Source: Oceanisphaera sp. IT1-181 (GTDB lineage Bacteria; Pseudomonadota; Gammaproteobacteria; Enterobacterales; Aeromonadaceae). From it: 64,000 nucleotides of DNA. This document shows, one piece after another, positions 16,329-25,078 of the stretch. The DNA is taken from NCBI RefSeq assembly GCF_033807535.1, contig NZ_CP136856.1, positions 2,537,001 to 2,601,000 on the forward strand, in the 5' to 3' direction. Positions within the stretch are counted from its first letter, which is position 1, and every line of letters begins with the position of its first letter. Made by a program: the position numbers and the translations under genes. The notes beneath the pieces were generated by a model. That model had not been told where the DNA came from. It searched no databases and saw only the letters and a program-made list of their open reading frames with translations.

Positions 16329-19300
16329 CTATTCAAAAAGTAGTTCGACTTTATCCGGACCCAGCAGTTGTTTTAATGATGCTAACATCTCGTCGGTGGG
16401 CGTAACCCGCCACTCGGTGCCAAGCATTAACTGCGCCCGCGCTCCTGGTCGATAATAAGTAACTCGCACCGGACACACGCCCGCCCGTACGGGGCTGAGT
16501 ATGTCCAACAATTGGCTAAAAAAGTGTTGATCTATTTGGCTGTGATTAATATTTAACGCAAGCCCGCGAGCAAATCGCTCTCGCGCATCGCTCATCTCTA
16601 GCACTTCTCGTGCCGACATCTTAAGGCCGCCATTAAAGTCATCAAAGCTGACTTGGCCGCTGATAACGAGGATTTTATCCTTTTCTAGCAAAGACTCATA
16701 GCGTTCAAGCGCATCGGAGAACAGCGTCACGTCTAATCGACCTGATTTATCGTCGATAGTTAAGATGCCCATGCGGTTGCCACGCTTGGTGGTCATCACC
16801 CGCGCGGCAATCACCAAGCCCGCAGCAGTCGTGGTTTTATCGCGGCTGGTGGCTTGTAAATCACACAGACGCCCACTGGTATATTGGCGTAATTCTTTGG
16901 CGTACTGATTAATCGGGTGGCCGGTTAAATATAAGCCCAGCGTATCGCGCTCGCCATCGAGCCACACATTATCAGGCCAGTGCGGCACGTCCACAAAGGC
17001 ATGCTCAGTGTGCTCTTCTTCTATGAGTACGCCAAACATATCGCTTTGGCCGAGCGCTTCCGCCCGCGCATGTTGCTCGGCGGCCTTCATGGCTTCGGGA
17101 AGTGTGGCCATCAGTGAGGCACGATGCGGCCCTAAGCGATCCATGGCGCCAGCTAACACCAGCTTTTCCATCACCCGCTTATTTAATTTTTTTAAGTCGA
17201 CGCGATTACAGAAGTCGAATAAATCTCGAAACGGACCGTCAACGCGGGCCGCTAAAATCGACTCTATCGGCCCCTCGCCCACGCCCTTGATGGCACCTAT
17301 GCCATAGACGATGGCGCCTTGTTCGTTCACCGTAAAGCGATACAGGCCGGAGTTTACATCCGGTGGCAGCAAGGTTAAGCCCATGCGCTGACATTCGTCG
17401 ACTTGGGTCACGACTTTGTCGGTGTTATCCATGTCGGCGGTCATCACCGCCGCCATAAACTCCGCCGGATAATGCGTTTTCAGCCACAGGGTTTGATAAG
17501 AAACTAACGCATAAGCCGCAGAGTGCGATTTATTAAAGCCATAGCCGGCAAACTTTTCCACCAAGTCGAAGATTTTCATCGCCAACTCGCCGTCTATGCC
17601 ATTCGCCACAGCACCGGCTTCAAACCCTTCACGCTGCTTGGCCATTTCTTCAGGTTTTTTCTTACCCATGGCGCGACGTAATAAGTCAGCGCCACCCAAC
17701 GAATAACCCGCCAGCACCTGGGCGATTTGCATCACCTGCTCTTGATAGAGAATGATGCCATAGGTGGGTTCGAGCGTGGTTTTCAGGGACTCGTGCTGCC
17801 AGGTTTCATCCGGATAAGACACCGCCTCACGGCCATGCTTACGGTCGATAAAGTTATCCACCATGCCAGACTGCAGCGGCCCCGGCCGAAACAGCGCCAC
17901 TAAGGCTATCATGTCTTCGAAACAGTCAGGCTGTAGGCGCTTAACCAAGTCTTTCATGCCGCGAGATTCGAGCTGGAATACCGCCGTGGTCTCGTAGCGT
18001 TTTAAAAGTTTAAAGCACGCCGGGTCATCCATGGGGATGGCGGCAATATCGATAATGGGCAAACCCTGCGCTTCGAGCTTGGGGTTAATCATTGCCAGTG
18101 CCCAGTCGATAATAGTGAGCGTGCGCAGGCCCAAGAAGTCGAACTTCACTAAGCCCGCTTCTTCCACATCATCTTTATCAAACTGGGTAACCGGGTTTTG
18201 GCCGTGCTCATCGCAGTACAAGGGCGCAAAGTCGGTGATGCGCGTTGGTGCAATTACCACACCGCCGGCGTGCTTACCGGCGTTACGTATGGTGCCCTCA
18301 AGCTGGCGCGCCATATCGATCAAGGCTTTGACTTCTTCGTCTTGATCGTAAATTTCCGGTAATTTAGGTTCCATCTCGAAGGCCTTGGCCAGCGTCATAC
18401 CCGGATCCATGGGGATCAGCTTAGAGATGCGCTCCACAAAACCATAAGGATGACCCAGCACTCGGCCTACGTCGCGGATCACCGCTTTGGCGGCCATGGT
18501 GCCGAAGGTGATGATCTGACTCACCGCATCACGACCATAAAGCTCGGCCACGTGATCGATTACTTCATCGCGGCGGTCCATGCAAAAGTCGATATCGAAG
18601 TCGGGCATGGATACCCGCTCAGGATTCAAGAAGCGCTCAAACAGCAAGTCGAATTCCAGCGGATCCAAGTCCGTGATATTTAATGCATAGGCCACCAAAG
18701 AGCCGGCGCCCGAACCTCGCCCAGGGCCTACGGGAATACCGTTATCTTTTGACCATTGGATAAACTCCATCACGATCAAGAAATAACCGGGAAAGCCCAT
18801 TTGGTTGATCACGTCGAGCTCAATTTTTAAGCGCTCGTCGTATTCAGGGCGCTTTTCGTCGCGCACTTTTTCATCGGGAAATAAGAAATTGAGTCGGTCT
18901 TCTAAGCCTTCTGCGGAGCATTTAACCAAGAAGTCTTCGATGCTCATATCGCCGGTGGGAAAGTCCGGCAAGAAATATTCGCCCAAGCGTACGGTGACGT
19001 TACAGCGCTTGGCAATCTCAACGCTGTTTTCCAGCGCCTCAGGAATATCCGAAAATAACTCCGCCATTTCGGCAGCACTTTTTAGATACTGCTCTGGGCT
19101 GTAACGCCGTGGGCGTCGCTTATCATCCAACGTAAAGCCGTCGTGAATGGCCACCCGAATTTCATGGGCGTCAAAATCGCTTTTATCAAGAAATACCACT
19201 TCATTAGTGGCCACCACTGGGATCTGTTCCCGCTCGGCCAAGGCCACCGCCATATGCAGGTAGGTTTCTTCGTCGATGCGCTCGGTGCGCTGTAATTCCA

Positions 19301-19799
19301 GATAAAAACGATCGGCAAAATGGGTTTGATAGAACCCTAAACATTCGTTGACCAGCTCCTCATTACCCTTCAATAAGCTGGTGCCCACGTCTCCTTCGCG
19401 CCCGCCGGAGAGCACAATCACACCTTCGTTAAACTCCGCCAACCAGGCTTTATCCACTAAAGGTCTGTGCTGCACGTGGCCGCGCTCAAAGGCGGCAGAA
19501 ATAATGCGGGTTATATTTTGGTAACCGGCGTTGTTCATGGCCAGCAAGGTGAGGCGAAACAATTGCTCGCCCAGCTCATCACTTTGCACCCAAATATCGG
19601 TGCCGATAATGGGCTTTAAGCCTTTGCGATGGCTGTCGCCGTAAAAGCGCACTAAGCCACACATGTTCATTTGGTCAGTGAGCGCGAGTGCGGGATAGCC
19701 CAACTCTTTGGCACGCTGGTTAATGGGCGCAATTTTGGCTACACCATCCACCATGGAAAAGTCAGAATGTACGCGCAGGTGTATAAAGGGCGTATTCAT
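16329..19799 (-). CDS. dnaE: DNA polymerase III subunit alpha
   Basis: This is the replicative polymerase catalytic subunit, 1156 residues (E. coli 1160). An N-terminal PHP domain begins at HLRVHSDFSMVDGVAKI. Polymerase motifs follow: GPGRGSGAGSLVAYAL, then PDFDIDFCMDRR near residue 400 with the two metal-binding Asp residues, and FDFLGLRTLTIID with the third Asp near 550. A helix-hairpin-helix and OB-fold (GLVIAARVMTTKRGNRMGILTIDD) occupy the C-terminal third. Its ATG overlaps the rnhB stop by 4 nt, showing coupling. Confidence 0.97.
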   Translation of the reverse strand: MNTPFIHLRVHSDFSMVDGVAKIAPINQRAKELGYPALALTDQMNMCGLVRFYGDSHRKGLKPIIGTDIWVQSDELGEQLFRLTLLAMNNAGYQNITRIISAAFERGHVQHRPLVDKAWLAEFNEGVIVLSGGREGDVGTSLLKGNEELVNECLGFYQTHFADRFYLELQRTERIDEETYLHMAVALAEREQIPVVATNEVVFLDKSDFDAHEIRVAIHDGFTLDDKRRPRRYSPEQYLKSAAEMAELFSDIPEALENSVEIAKRCNVTVRLGEYFLPDFPTGDMSIEDFLVKCSAEGLEDRLNFLFPDEKVRDEKRPEYDERLKIELDVINQMGFPGYFLIVMEFIQWSKDNGIPVGPGRGSGAGSLVAYALNITDLDPLEFDLLFERFLNPERVSMPDFDIDFCMDRRDEVIDHVAELYGRDAVSQIITFGTMAAKAVIRDVGRVLGHPYGFVERISKLIPMDPGMTLAKAFEMEPKLPEIYDQDEEVKALIDMARQLEGTIRNAGKHAGGVVIAPTRITDFAPLYCDEHGQNPVTQFDKDDVEEAGLVKFDFLGLRTLTIIDWALAMINPKLEAQGLPIIDIAAIPMDDPACFKLLKRYETTAVFQLESRGMKDLVKRLQPDCFEDMIALVALFRPGPLQSGMVDNFIDRKHGREAVSYPDETWQHESLKTTLEPTYGIILYQEQVMQIAQVLAGYSLGGADLLRRAMGKKKPEEMAKQREGFEAGAVANGIDGELAMKIFDLVEKFAGYGFNKSHSAAYALVSYQTLWLKTHYPAEFMAAVMTADMDNTDKVVTQVDECQRMGLTLLPPDVNSGLYRFTVNEQGAIVYGIGAIKGVGEGPIESILAARVDGPFRDLFDFCNRVDLKKLNKRVMEKLVLAGAMDRLGPHRASLMATLPEAMKAAEQHARAEALGQSDMFGVLIEEEHTEHAFVDVPHWPDNVWLDGERDTLGLYLTGHPINQYAKELRQYTSGRLCDLQATSRDKTTTAAGLVIAARVMTTKRGNRMGILTIDDKSGRLDVTLFSDALERYESLLEKDKILVISGQVSFDDFNGGLKMSAREVLEMSDARERFARGLALNINHSQIDQHFFSQLLDILSPVRAGVCPVRVTYYRPGARAQLMLGTEWRVTPTDEMLASLKQLLGPDKVELLFE

Positions 19800-20407
19800 G
19801 AGCGCAACACTCCGCCGTTTAGGGCTAACTGAGTCGCCACCGGCTTAAAGCTGCGGCGATATTCAGGTAACACGCCATGGGCGGCCAGTGCAGCAAAATG
19901 CGCCTTGGTCGGGTAGCCCTTATGCTGAGCAAAACCGTATTCAGGATAGCGAGCATCGAGCTCTATCATCTCTTGGTCGCGGGCCACTTTGGCTAAAATG
20001 GAGGCGGCACTGATCTCTGCTACGCGGCTGTCGCCCTTCACTACCGCTTCGCTCGGCATAGGCAATACGGGGCAGCGATTACCGTCGATAAATACAAACC
20101 CCGGCTGTACGCTAAGGGCGGCGACCGCTCGGCTCATGGCCAACATGGTGGCTTGTAAGATATTGAGCTCGTCAATCTCACTCGGCGAACAACGGCCAAT
20201 GGCCCAAGCGAGCGCATGCTCACGGATCAAAGTGCTGAGCAATTGGCGCTTCTTATCACTGAGCACTTTGGAGTCATTAAGACCGGGGATAGGACGCGCA
20301 GGGTCGAGAATAACGGCGGCGGTGACCACGTCACCCACCAGTGGGCCGCGGCCCACTTCATCGACGCCGGCCACCAGTACACCTTGGGGATAGACTATCT
20401 CTAACAT
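19796..20407 (-). CDS. rnhB: Ribonuclease HII
   Basis: RNase HII removes single ribonucleotides from DNA and degrades RNA in hybrids. The 203-residue protein shows GVDEVGRGPLVGDVVTAAVIL near residue 14, giving the Asp-Glu pair of the active site, FIDGNRCP with the third Asp near 106, and SILAKVARDQEM with the last. A basic GYPTKAHFAAL helix follows, as usual. Its start codon shares one base with the lpxB stop, and its stop overlaps the dnaE start. This lpxB-rnhB-dnaE order is conserved in gammaproteobacteria. Confidence 0.96.
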   Translation of the reverse strand: MLEIVYPQGVLVAGVDEVGRGPLVGDVVTAAVILDPARPIPGLNDSKVLSDKKRQLLSTLIREHALAWAIGRCSPSEIDELNILQATMLAMSRAVAALSVQPGFVFIDGNRCPVLPMPSEAVVKGDSRVAEISAASILAKVARDQEMIELDARYPEYGFAQHKGYPTKAHFAALAAHGVLPEYRRSFKPVATQLALNGGVLRS

Positions 20408-21696
20408 TATTTTCCAGCCGAGGCTTTATTGGCCAACTCTTCATGAGAATCAGACAGATTTGCTAACTTTTTGTTTGCGAGATTTTTATTTGCAAGTTCT
20501 AGCACCGCCAGTGCGGCTTGCTCATCGGCATTACAGCGGATCAGCTGATGCAGCTCACTAAATTTCGCCACTAACGCCTGATTATCTTGATCCAGCAACT
20601 GACTCACTTCGCGCACTATGTTGTCGACAGTACAATCCGCTTGAATCAGCTCGGGCACCAGCATGCTGCCCGCTAATAAATTGGGCAAAGACGCATAGGC
20701 GGTATGCACAAACTTATTGGCCAGCCAATAGCTAAACGGCTTAAATTTATAGCCCACCACCATGGGCTTTTTCGCCAACATGGCTTCCAGCGTGGCCGTG
20801 CCAGAGGCCAGCAAGATAATGTCTGCCGCAGTCATCACATCGCGGCCTTGGCCTTCGATTAAAATGATATCCAGCTCAGGTGCTATCTGCTCTTTAATGG
20901 CCAGGAACTCAGCTCGACGTTTGGCACTGACCAGCGGTACCACAAATTCCAGATCGGGATAGCGGATTTTGAGTAGCTTACAGGCGCTCAAATAGACGGG
21001 GCTCAGTAAATTCACTTCCGCAAAGCGGCTGCCTGGCAGCAAGGCCAGATAATGGCCGTCGGCTTTAAGCCCCAAGCGTGCCCGCGCGCCTTGAGTGTCC
21101 GGCAGCAAGGGCATTTGATCCGCTAAGGTATGGCCGATAAAGCGACAAGGCGCATCAAAGCGGTCGTAGAAGGCTTTTTCAAAGGGCAAAAAGGCCAGCA
21201 CCATGTCGGTGGCGCGCTTAATTTTATGAATGCGGTTTTGCCGCCATGCCCACACGGACGGGCTTACATAGTGCAAGGTAGCAATGCCATTCGCGCGCAG
21301 TTTAAGCTCCACACCGATATTAAAATCTGGCGCATCTATACCGACAAACACATCCGGTGGATTTGCCAAAAAATGGCTCAAGATCTGTTTGCGGATAGTT
21401 AAAATACGCGGTAAACGGCCCAGTACTTCCACCAAACCCATCACCGCCAGCTCTTCCATCTCAAACAGCGCGCTGCAGCCCTCAGCCACCATTTGTGGGC
21501 CAGCAATGCCCTCAAAAATGGCATCCGGATGGCGTGCGCGCAGCTCTCGAATAAGCCCGGCACCCAAGGTATCGCCAGAGACCTCACCGGCCACTATGCC
21601 AATGCGTAGCGGTCTATGATTAAGGGCTAAGTGGCCGCTGTGCTGCAAGCTGCTGTCTTGATTAAGCGCATTAGGCACGAATAATACCGCGCTCAT
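20407..21696 (-). CDS. lpxB: Lipid-A-disaccharide synthase
   Basis: LpxB condenses UDP-diacylglucosamine with lipid X to make the lipid A disaccharide at the inner membrane. Family motifs are clear: RIGIVAGEVSGDTLGAGLIRELR, MEELAVMGLVEVLGRL, VGIDAPDFNIGVELKLR, HYVSPSVWAWRQNRIHKIKRATD and LLASGTATLEAMLAKKPMVVGYK. Start choice is uncertain. ATGs lie at 21714 and 21696, both inside the end of lpxA; I used 21696, which still adds about 32 residues before the conserved RPLRIG. The C-terminus ends in a repetitive LANKNLANKKLANLSDSHEELANK segment not usual in the family. Confidence 0.93.
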   Translation of the reverse strand: MSAVLFVPNALNQDSSLQHSGHLALNHRPLRIGIVAGEVSGDTLGAGLIRELRARHPDAIFEGIAGPQMVAEGCSALFEMEELAVMGLVEVLGRLPRILTIRKQILSHFLANPPDVFVGIDAPDFNIGVELKLRANGIATLHYVSPSVWAWRQNRIHKIKRATDMVLAFLPFEKAFYDRFDAPCRFIGHTLADQMPLLPDTQGARARLGLKADGHYLALLPGSRFAEVNLLSPVYLSACKLLKIRYPDLEFVVPLVSAKRRAEFLAIKEQIAPELDIILIEGQGRDVMTAADIILLASGTATLEAMLAKKPMVVGYKFKPFSYWLANKFVHTAYASLPNLLAGSMLVPELIQADCTVDNIVREVSQLLDQDNQALVAKFSELHQLIRCNADEQAALAVLELANKNLANKKLANLSDSHEELANKASAGK

Positions 21697-22480
21697 TTTG
21701 CTGTAAAAACTCAATCATGGGGCCCACTTCAGGCTGCAGGGCATTCAACGCTTCCAGCTCTGGGATCACTTCAGCTACGGTTTTACCGCTACGGAAAATA
21801 ATCTTATAGGCTTTTTTGATGGCTGAAATCGCCTCAGGCGAAAAGCCCCGACGGCGCAAGCCTTCGGAGTTCACACCAAACGGCTTGGCATAAAGACCCG
21901 CTGCCATCACATAAGGCGGCACGTCTTTATTCAGCGCGGCACAGCCGGCGATAAAGGCATGGCTGCCCACCCGGCCAAACTGATGAATGGCGGCGTGGCC
22001 GCCAAAGATCACGTAGGATCCTATGTGCACATGGCCGGCCAGCGTGGCGTTATTAGCGAAGATGCATTCGTCACCAATGCGACAGTCGTGGGCCACGTGT
22101 ACGTTAACCATAAACAGGTTACGGCTGCCCACGCGCGTTAAGCTTTCATCTTGGCTGGTGCCACGGTGAAAAGTGCAGGACTCACGAATCACGTTATCGT
22201 CGCCAATTTCCAGCCGCGTCAGCTCACCGACGTATTTTTTGTCTTGGCAGTCTTCGCCTATCGAGCAAAACTGAAAAATACGATTCCGCTGGCCGATACT
22301 GGTAGGCCCTTTAATAACGACATGGGGACCAATCCAACAATCGTCGCCAATTTCTACATCGGCGCCAATCAAGGTCCAAGGGCCAATTTCCACGCCTTTG
22401 CCAATTTTGGCGCTGGGGTGAACAATAGCCGTAGGATGAATAACCGCCGTATCATGAATTACTGCACTTTCTTTAGTCAC
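21671..22480 (-). CDS. lpxA: UDP-N-acetylglucosamine acyltransferase
   Basis: LpxA adds the first 3-hydroxyacyl chain to UDP-GlcNAc, starting lipid A synthesis. The protein is a left-handed beta-helix of hexapeptide repeats (IHDTAVIHPTAIVHPSAKIGKGVEIGP), with the catalytic His in VNVHVAHDCRIGD and a C-terminal helical domain. An upstream frame reaches 22504, inside fabZ. I prefer GTG at 22480 because GGGGG lies 6 nt upstream, the codon is 2 nt past the fabZ stop, and the resulting 269-residue length matches the family (E. coli 262). Confidence 0.93.
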   Translation of the reverse strand: MTKESAVIHDTAVIHPTAIVHPSAKIGKGVEIGPWTLIGADVEIGDDCWIGPHVVIKGPTSIGQRNRIFQFCSIGEDCQDKKYVGELTRLEIGDDNVIRESCTFHRGTSQDESLTRVGSRNLFMVNVHVAHDCRIGDECIFANNATLAGHVHIGSYVIFGGHAAIHQFGRVGSHAFIAGCAALNKDVPPYVMAAGLYAKPFGVNSEGLRRRGFSPEAISAIKKAYKIIFRSGKTVAEVIPELEALNALQPEVGPMIEFLQQNERGIIRA

Positions 22481-22482
22481 AC

Positions 22483-22956
22483 TTAACCCCCGCGTTTGGC
22501 ACACATTAATTCTGCCGTACAGACTATTTCGCCGTCTACGGTGGCAACGCCGGTAAATTTGGCGATGCCGCGACGCTCTTTCAAAAAGACCACGTCCAAT
22601 ACCAATTGATCTCCTGGCACCACTGGGCGCTTAAAGCGTGCATTATCGATAGAAGCAAAATAATACAGCTCGCCAGGCTTTGGCTTACCGACCATTTTAA
22701 AGGCCAAGATACCGGTGGCTTGGGCCATGGCTTCTAGGATTAATACGCCAGGAAACACCGGTTTTCCCGGAAAGTGTCCAGTAAACATAGGCTCGTTGAA
22801 AGACACATTCTTGATGCCTCTCAGGGTTTTGCGCTCAGGGCTAATTTCATAATGGTCCACTTTATCGACCATCAAAAACGGGTAGCGATGTGGCAACAGT
22901 TCCAGAATTTCCTGGATATCCAACTGATTTTTTTCTGTGTTCAGTTCGTTAGTCAA
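22483..22956 (-). CDS. fabZ: 3-hydroxyacyl-ACP dehydratase FabZ
   Basis: FabZ dehydrates 3-hydroxyacyl-ACP in fatty-acid elongation. At 157 residues it matches the family, with ILELLPHRYPFLMVDKV at the N-terminus, the active-site GHFPGKPVFPGVLILEAMAQ (catalytic His near residue 60 and Glu near 74) and RFKRPVVPGDQL. The start codon is TTG; no ATG lies between it and the conserved core, and TAGGG precedes it at a workable distance. Position between lpxD and lpxA is conserved and couples fatty-acid and lipid A supply. Confidence 0.95.
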   Translation of the reverse strand: MTNELNTEKNQLDIQEILELLPHRYPFLMVDKVDHYEISPERKTLRGIKNVSFNEPMFTGHFPGKPVFPGVLILEAMAQATGILAFKMVGKPKPGELYYFASIDNARFKRPVVPGDQLVLDVVFLKERRGIAKFTGVATVDGEIVCTAELMCAKRGG

Positions 22957-22997
22957 AATGTAACCCTACCAATTTATGCTTAATTTTTATTGTTCGA

Positions 22998-24002
22998 TTA
23001 TTTTTCAAGCTGCTTGACGCGCTTGTGCAAATCGTCGATGCGCATCACCCGAGCCGCAGTTTTACGCCACTCTTTGTTAGGTTGCAACGGAATGCCGGAG
23101 GAATAAATGCCGGGTTCGGTAATGGATCGCATCACCATGCCCATGCCGGTGACAGTCACGCCATCACACAGTTCGATATGACCATTGATGACGGTGCCGC
23201 CGCCAATAATACAGTATTTACCGACCGTGAGACTACCGGCCATTATGGTACCACCCGCCACCGCACATCCGTACCCTATCTTGACGTTGTGCGCTATCTG
23301 GCATTGGTTATCAATAATGACATTATCGGCAATCGTAGTATCGCCCAGCGCACCGCGGTCTATGGTAGTACAGGCGCCAATCTCAACGCGGTTACCAATG
23401 ATAACGGTACCCAGCTGAGGGATTTTAATCCACTCGCCCTTTTCGTTGGCATAACCAAAGCCGTCGGCGCCAATCACAGTGTTGGCTTGTACTAAGCAAT
23501 CTTCACCCAACACCACTCTGTGATACAGGGTGACGTTGGCCCACAGCCGCGTGCGAGCGCCAAGCTTGGCGCCTTTACCGATGAAGCAGCCAGCACCGAC
23601 CACCACGCCATCGCCCAGCACCACGCCAGACTCAATCACCGCATTGGCCCCTATGGCCACGCCCGCGCCTAAGATAACGTCGTCGGCCACCACGGCTTTA
23701 GCATGAATATCTAGGGCAGGTTGCGGCGTGGTATCCAGTTGTTGTGCCGCCAGCGCAAAACCTAAATAAGGATTGCTCATCACCAAAGTAGGCACAGAGC
23801 ACAAGTCTTGGTCGGCGGCCTGCACGATCACAGCCCCCGCCTTGGTGGTGGCCAATAGATGGCGATAGTGCTTATCGGATAAAAACGCCACTTCATCGGG
23901 GCCGGCTTTATCTAGGGTATTCACCCGAGCAATGACCACCTTAGGGTCGCCCTTAAGTTCAGCACCGAGGTGTTGAGCCAATTCTTGTAGTGTGATAGTC
24001 AT
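22998..24002 (-). CDS. lpxD: UDP-3-O-acyl-glucosamine N-acyltransferase
   Basis: LpxD adds the second 3-hydroxyacyl chain in lipid A synthesis. The 334-residue protein has an N-terminal uridine-binding domain (LQELAQHLGAELKGD... VAFLSDKHYRHLLATTKAGAVIV). A long hexapeptide beta-helix follows, with GADGFGYANEKGEWIKIPQLG and the catalytic His in CQIAHNVKIGYGCAVAGG, and then a C-terminal helix (RVMRIDDLHKRVKQLEK) used for trimerisation. It lies 10 nt after skp, in the order skp-lpxD-fabZ-lpxA. Confidence 0.96.
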   Translation of the reverse strand: MTITLQELAQHLGAELKGDPKVVIARVNTLDKAGPDEVAFLSDKHYRHLLATTKAGAVIVQAADQDLCSVPTLVMSNPYLGFALAAQQLDTTPQPALDIHAKAVVADDVILGAGVAIGANAVIESGVVLGDGVVVGAGCFIGKGAKLGARTRLWANVTLYHRVVLGEDCLVQANTVIGADGFGYANEKGEWIKIPQLGTVIIGNRVEIGACTTIDRGALGDTTIADNVIIDNQCQIAHNVKIGYGCAVAGGTIMAGSLTVGKYCIIGGGTVINGHIELCDGVTVTGMGMVMRSITEPGIYSSGIPLQPNKEWRKTAARVMRIDDLHKRVKQLEK

Positions 24003-24012
24003 AACTCTACTC

Positions 24013-24516
24013 TTACTTGCTTACTCGGCTGATTACTTGGTCGGTAATATCTAAGCTAGGTGCCACATGAATAACGGCGCCACGCTCAATCACTAAATCG
24101 ATACCTTGGGCTCGAGTGATCTCCTCGATGGCACCTTGAATACGCTTGAGCATGGCTTGACGCTCTTCGTGCTCACGGCGCGCTTGGTCTTCTTCTAACT
24201 TGCTACGCTTTTGTACATAGGCGCCTTGCATGTCATTGAGTTTTTTCTGCGCATCCGCTTTTTGCTGATCGTTCATAAAAGCCATGTCTTTCTGCTGCTT
24301 TTCAATAAAGCTGCGACCATCGGCCTCCATTTTTTGTACTTCTTTAATACGACTGCCAAACTCGCTCTTCAGCTTGTTGGCCACCGCATCACGCTGCGGC
24401 ATCTTTTGAAAGACTTTCGCTGTATCTACCACCGCCAGCTTAGTGGCTTGCGCTTGAGCCGCACCCGCAGTGAACAAGAGTGCCACCACTCCCAATACTT
24501 TCATCATCTGTTTCAA
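24013..24516 (-). CDS. skp: Periplasmic chaperone Skp (OmpH)
   Basis: Skp is a trimeric periplasmic holdase for unfolded outer-membrane proteins. The 167-residue precursor has a signal peptide ending near AGAAQAQA and a long Lys/Glu-rich coiled-coil region between about residues 45 and 125, with a short beta core at each end (TKLAVVDTAKVFQKMP; IDLVIERGAVIHVAPSLDIT). The start is read as TTG at 24516 because AGGAG lies 6-7 nt upstream; an ATG at 24507 would sit too far from it. Normally skp follows bamA directly, but here 562 bp of repeats intervene. Confidence 0.92.
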   Translation of the reverse strand: MKQMMKVLGVVALLFTAGAAQAQATKLAVVDTAKVFQKMPQRDAVANKLKSEFGSRIKEVQKMEADGRSFIEKQQKDMAFMNDQQKADAQKKLNDMQGAYVQKRSKLEEDQARREHEERQAMLKRIQGAIEEITRAQGIDLVIERGAVIHVAPSLDITDQVISRVSK

Positions 24517-24539
24517 AGCAATCTCCTTTAAGTAAATGT

Positions 24540-25078
24540 GAAGGGTAAAGGGTTAAGCGTGAATAGTTACCCATAACACCGCCCTTGCCCGTCTTACCAG
24601 TACTGAATCTTCGTCCTAAAACCTAAACCAGATCCTGACGTTCGTCAGGATGACGGCATACATACAGAACAAACCGCTCTTTGCCGTCTTACCGGTACCG
24701 GGTCGAGCCCGGCATGACGGCCCCGGTATCTCGCTCTTCGTCCTAAAACCTAAACCAGATCCTGACGTTCGTCAGGATGACTGCATACATACAAAACAAA
24801 CCGCACGTTGCCGTCTTACCGGGCTCGCCCCGGTATCTCGCTCTTCGTCCTAAAACCTAAACCAGATCCTGACGTCCGTCAGGATGACGGCATACATGCA
24901 GAACAAACCGCTCTTTGCCGTCTTACCGGTACCGGGTCGAGCCCGGCATGACAGCCCCGGTATCTCGCTCTTCGCCCTCAAACCAAAACCGAGATCCTGA
25001 TGTTCATCAGGATGACGGCGAAAACCGCGTTCCTGCAAGTTCCGGGTTAGGCTTGTTCGCTTCACCCTTCACGCTTTT
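24540..25078. repeat. Repeat array between bamA and skp
   Basis: Units begin with (g)ccgtcttacc at about 24588, 24683, 24810 and 24917. Each carries a ggtaccgggtcgagcccggcatgac-type or shorter hairpin followed by gatcctgacg/cgtcaggatgacggc. A 'gtgaagggtaaaggg' repeat stands at each edge (24538-24560 and 25058-25075). No gene lies in this 562-bp gap. The units belong to the same family as those at 10031-10425 and 36490-36955. Confidence 0.88.
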
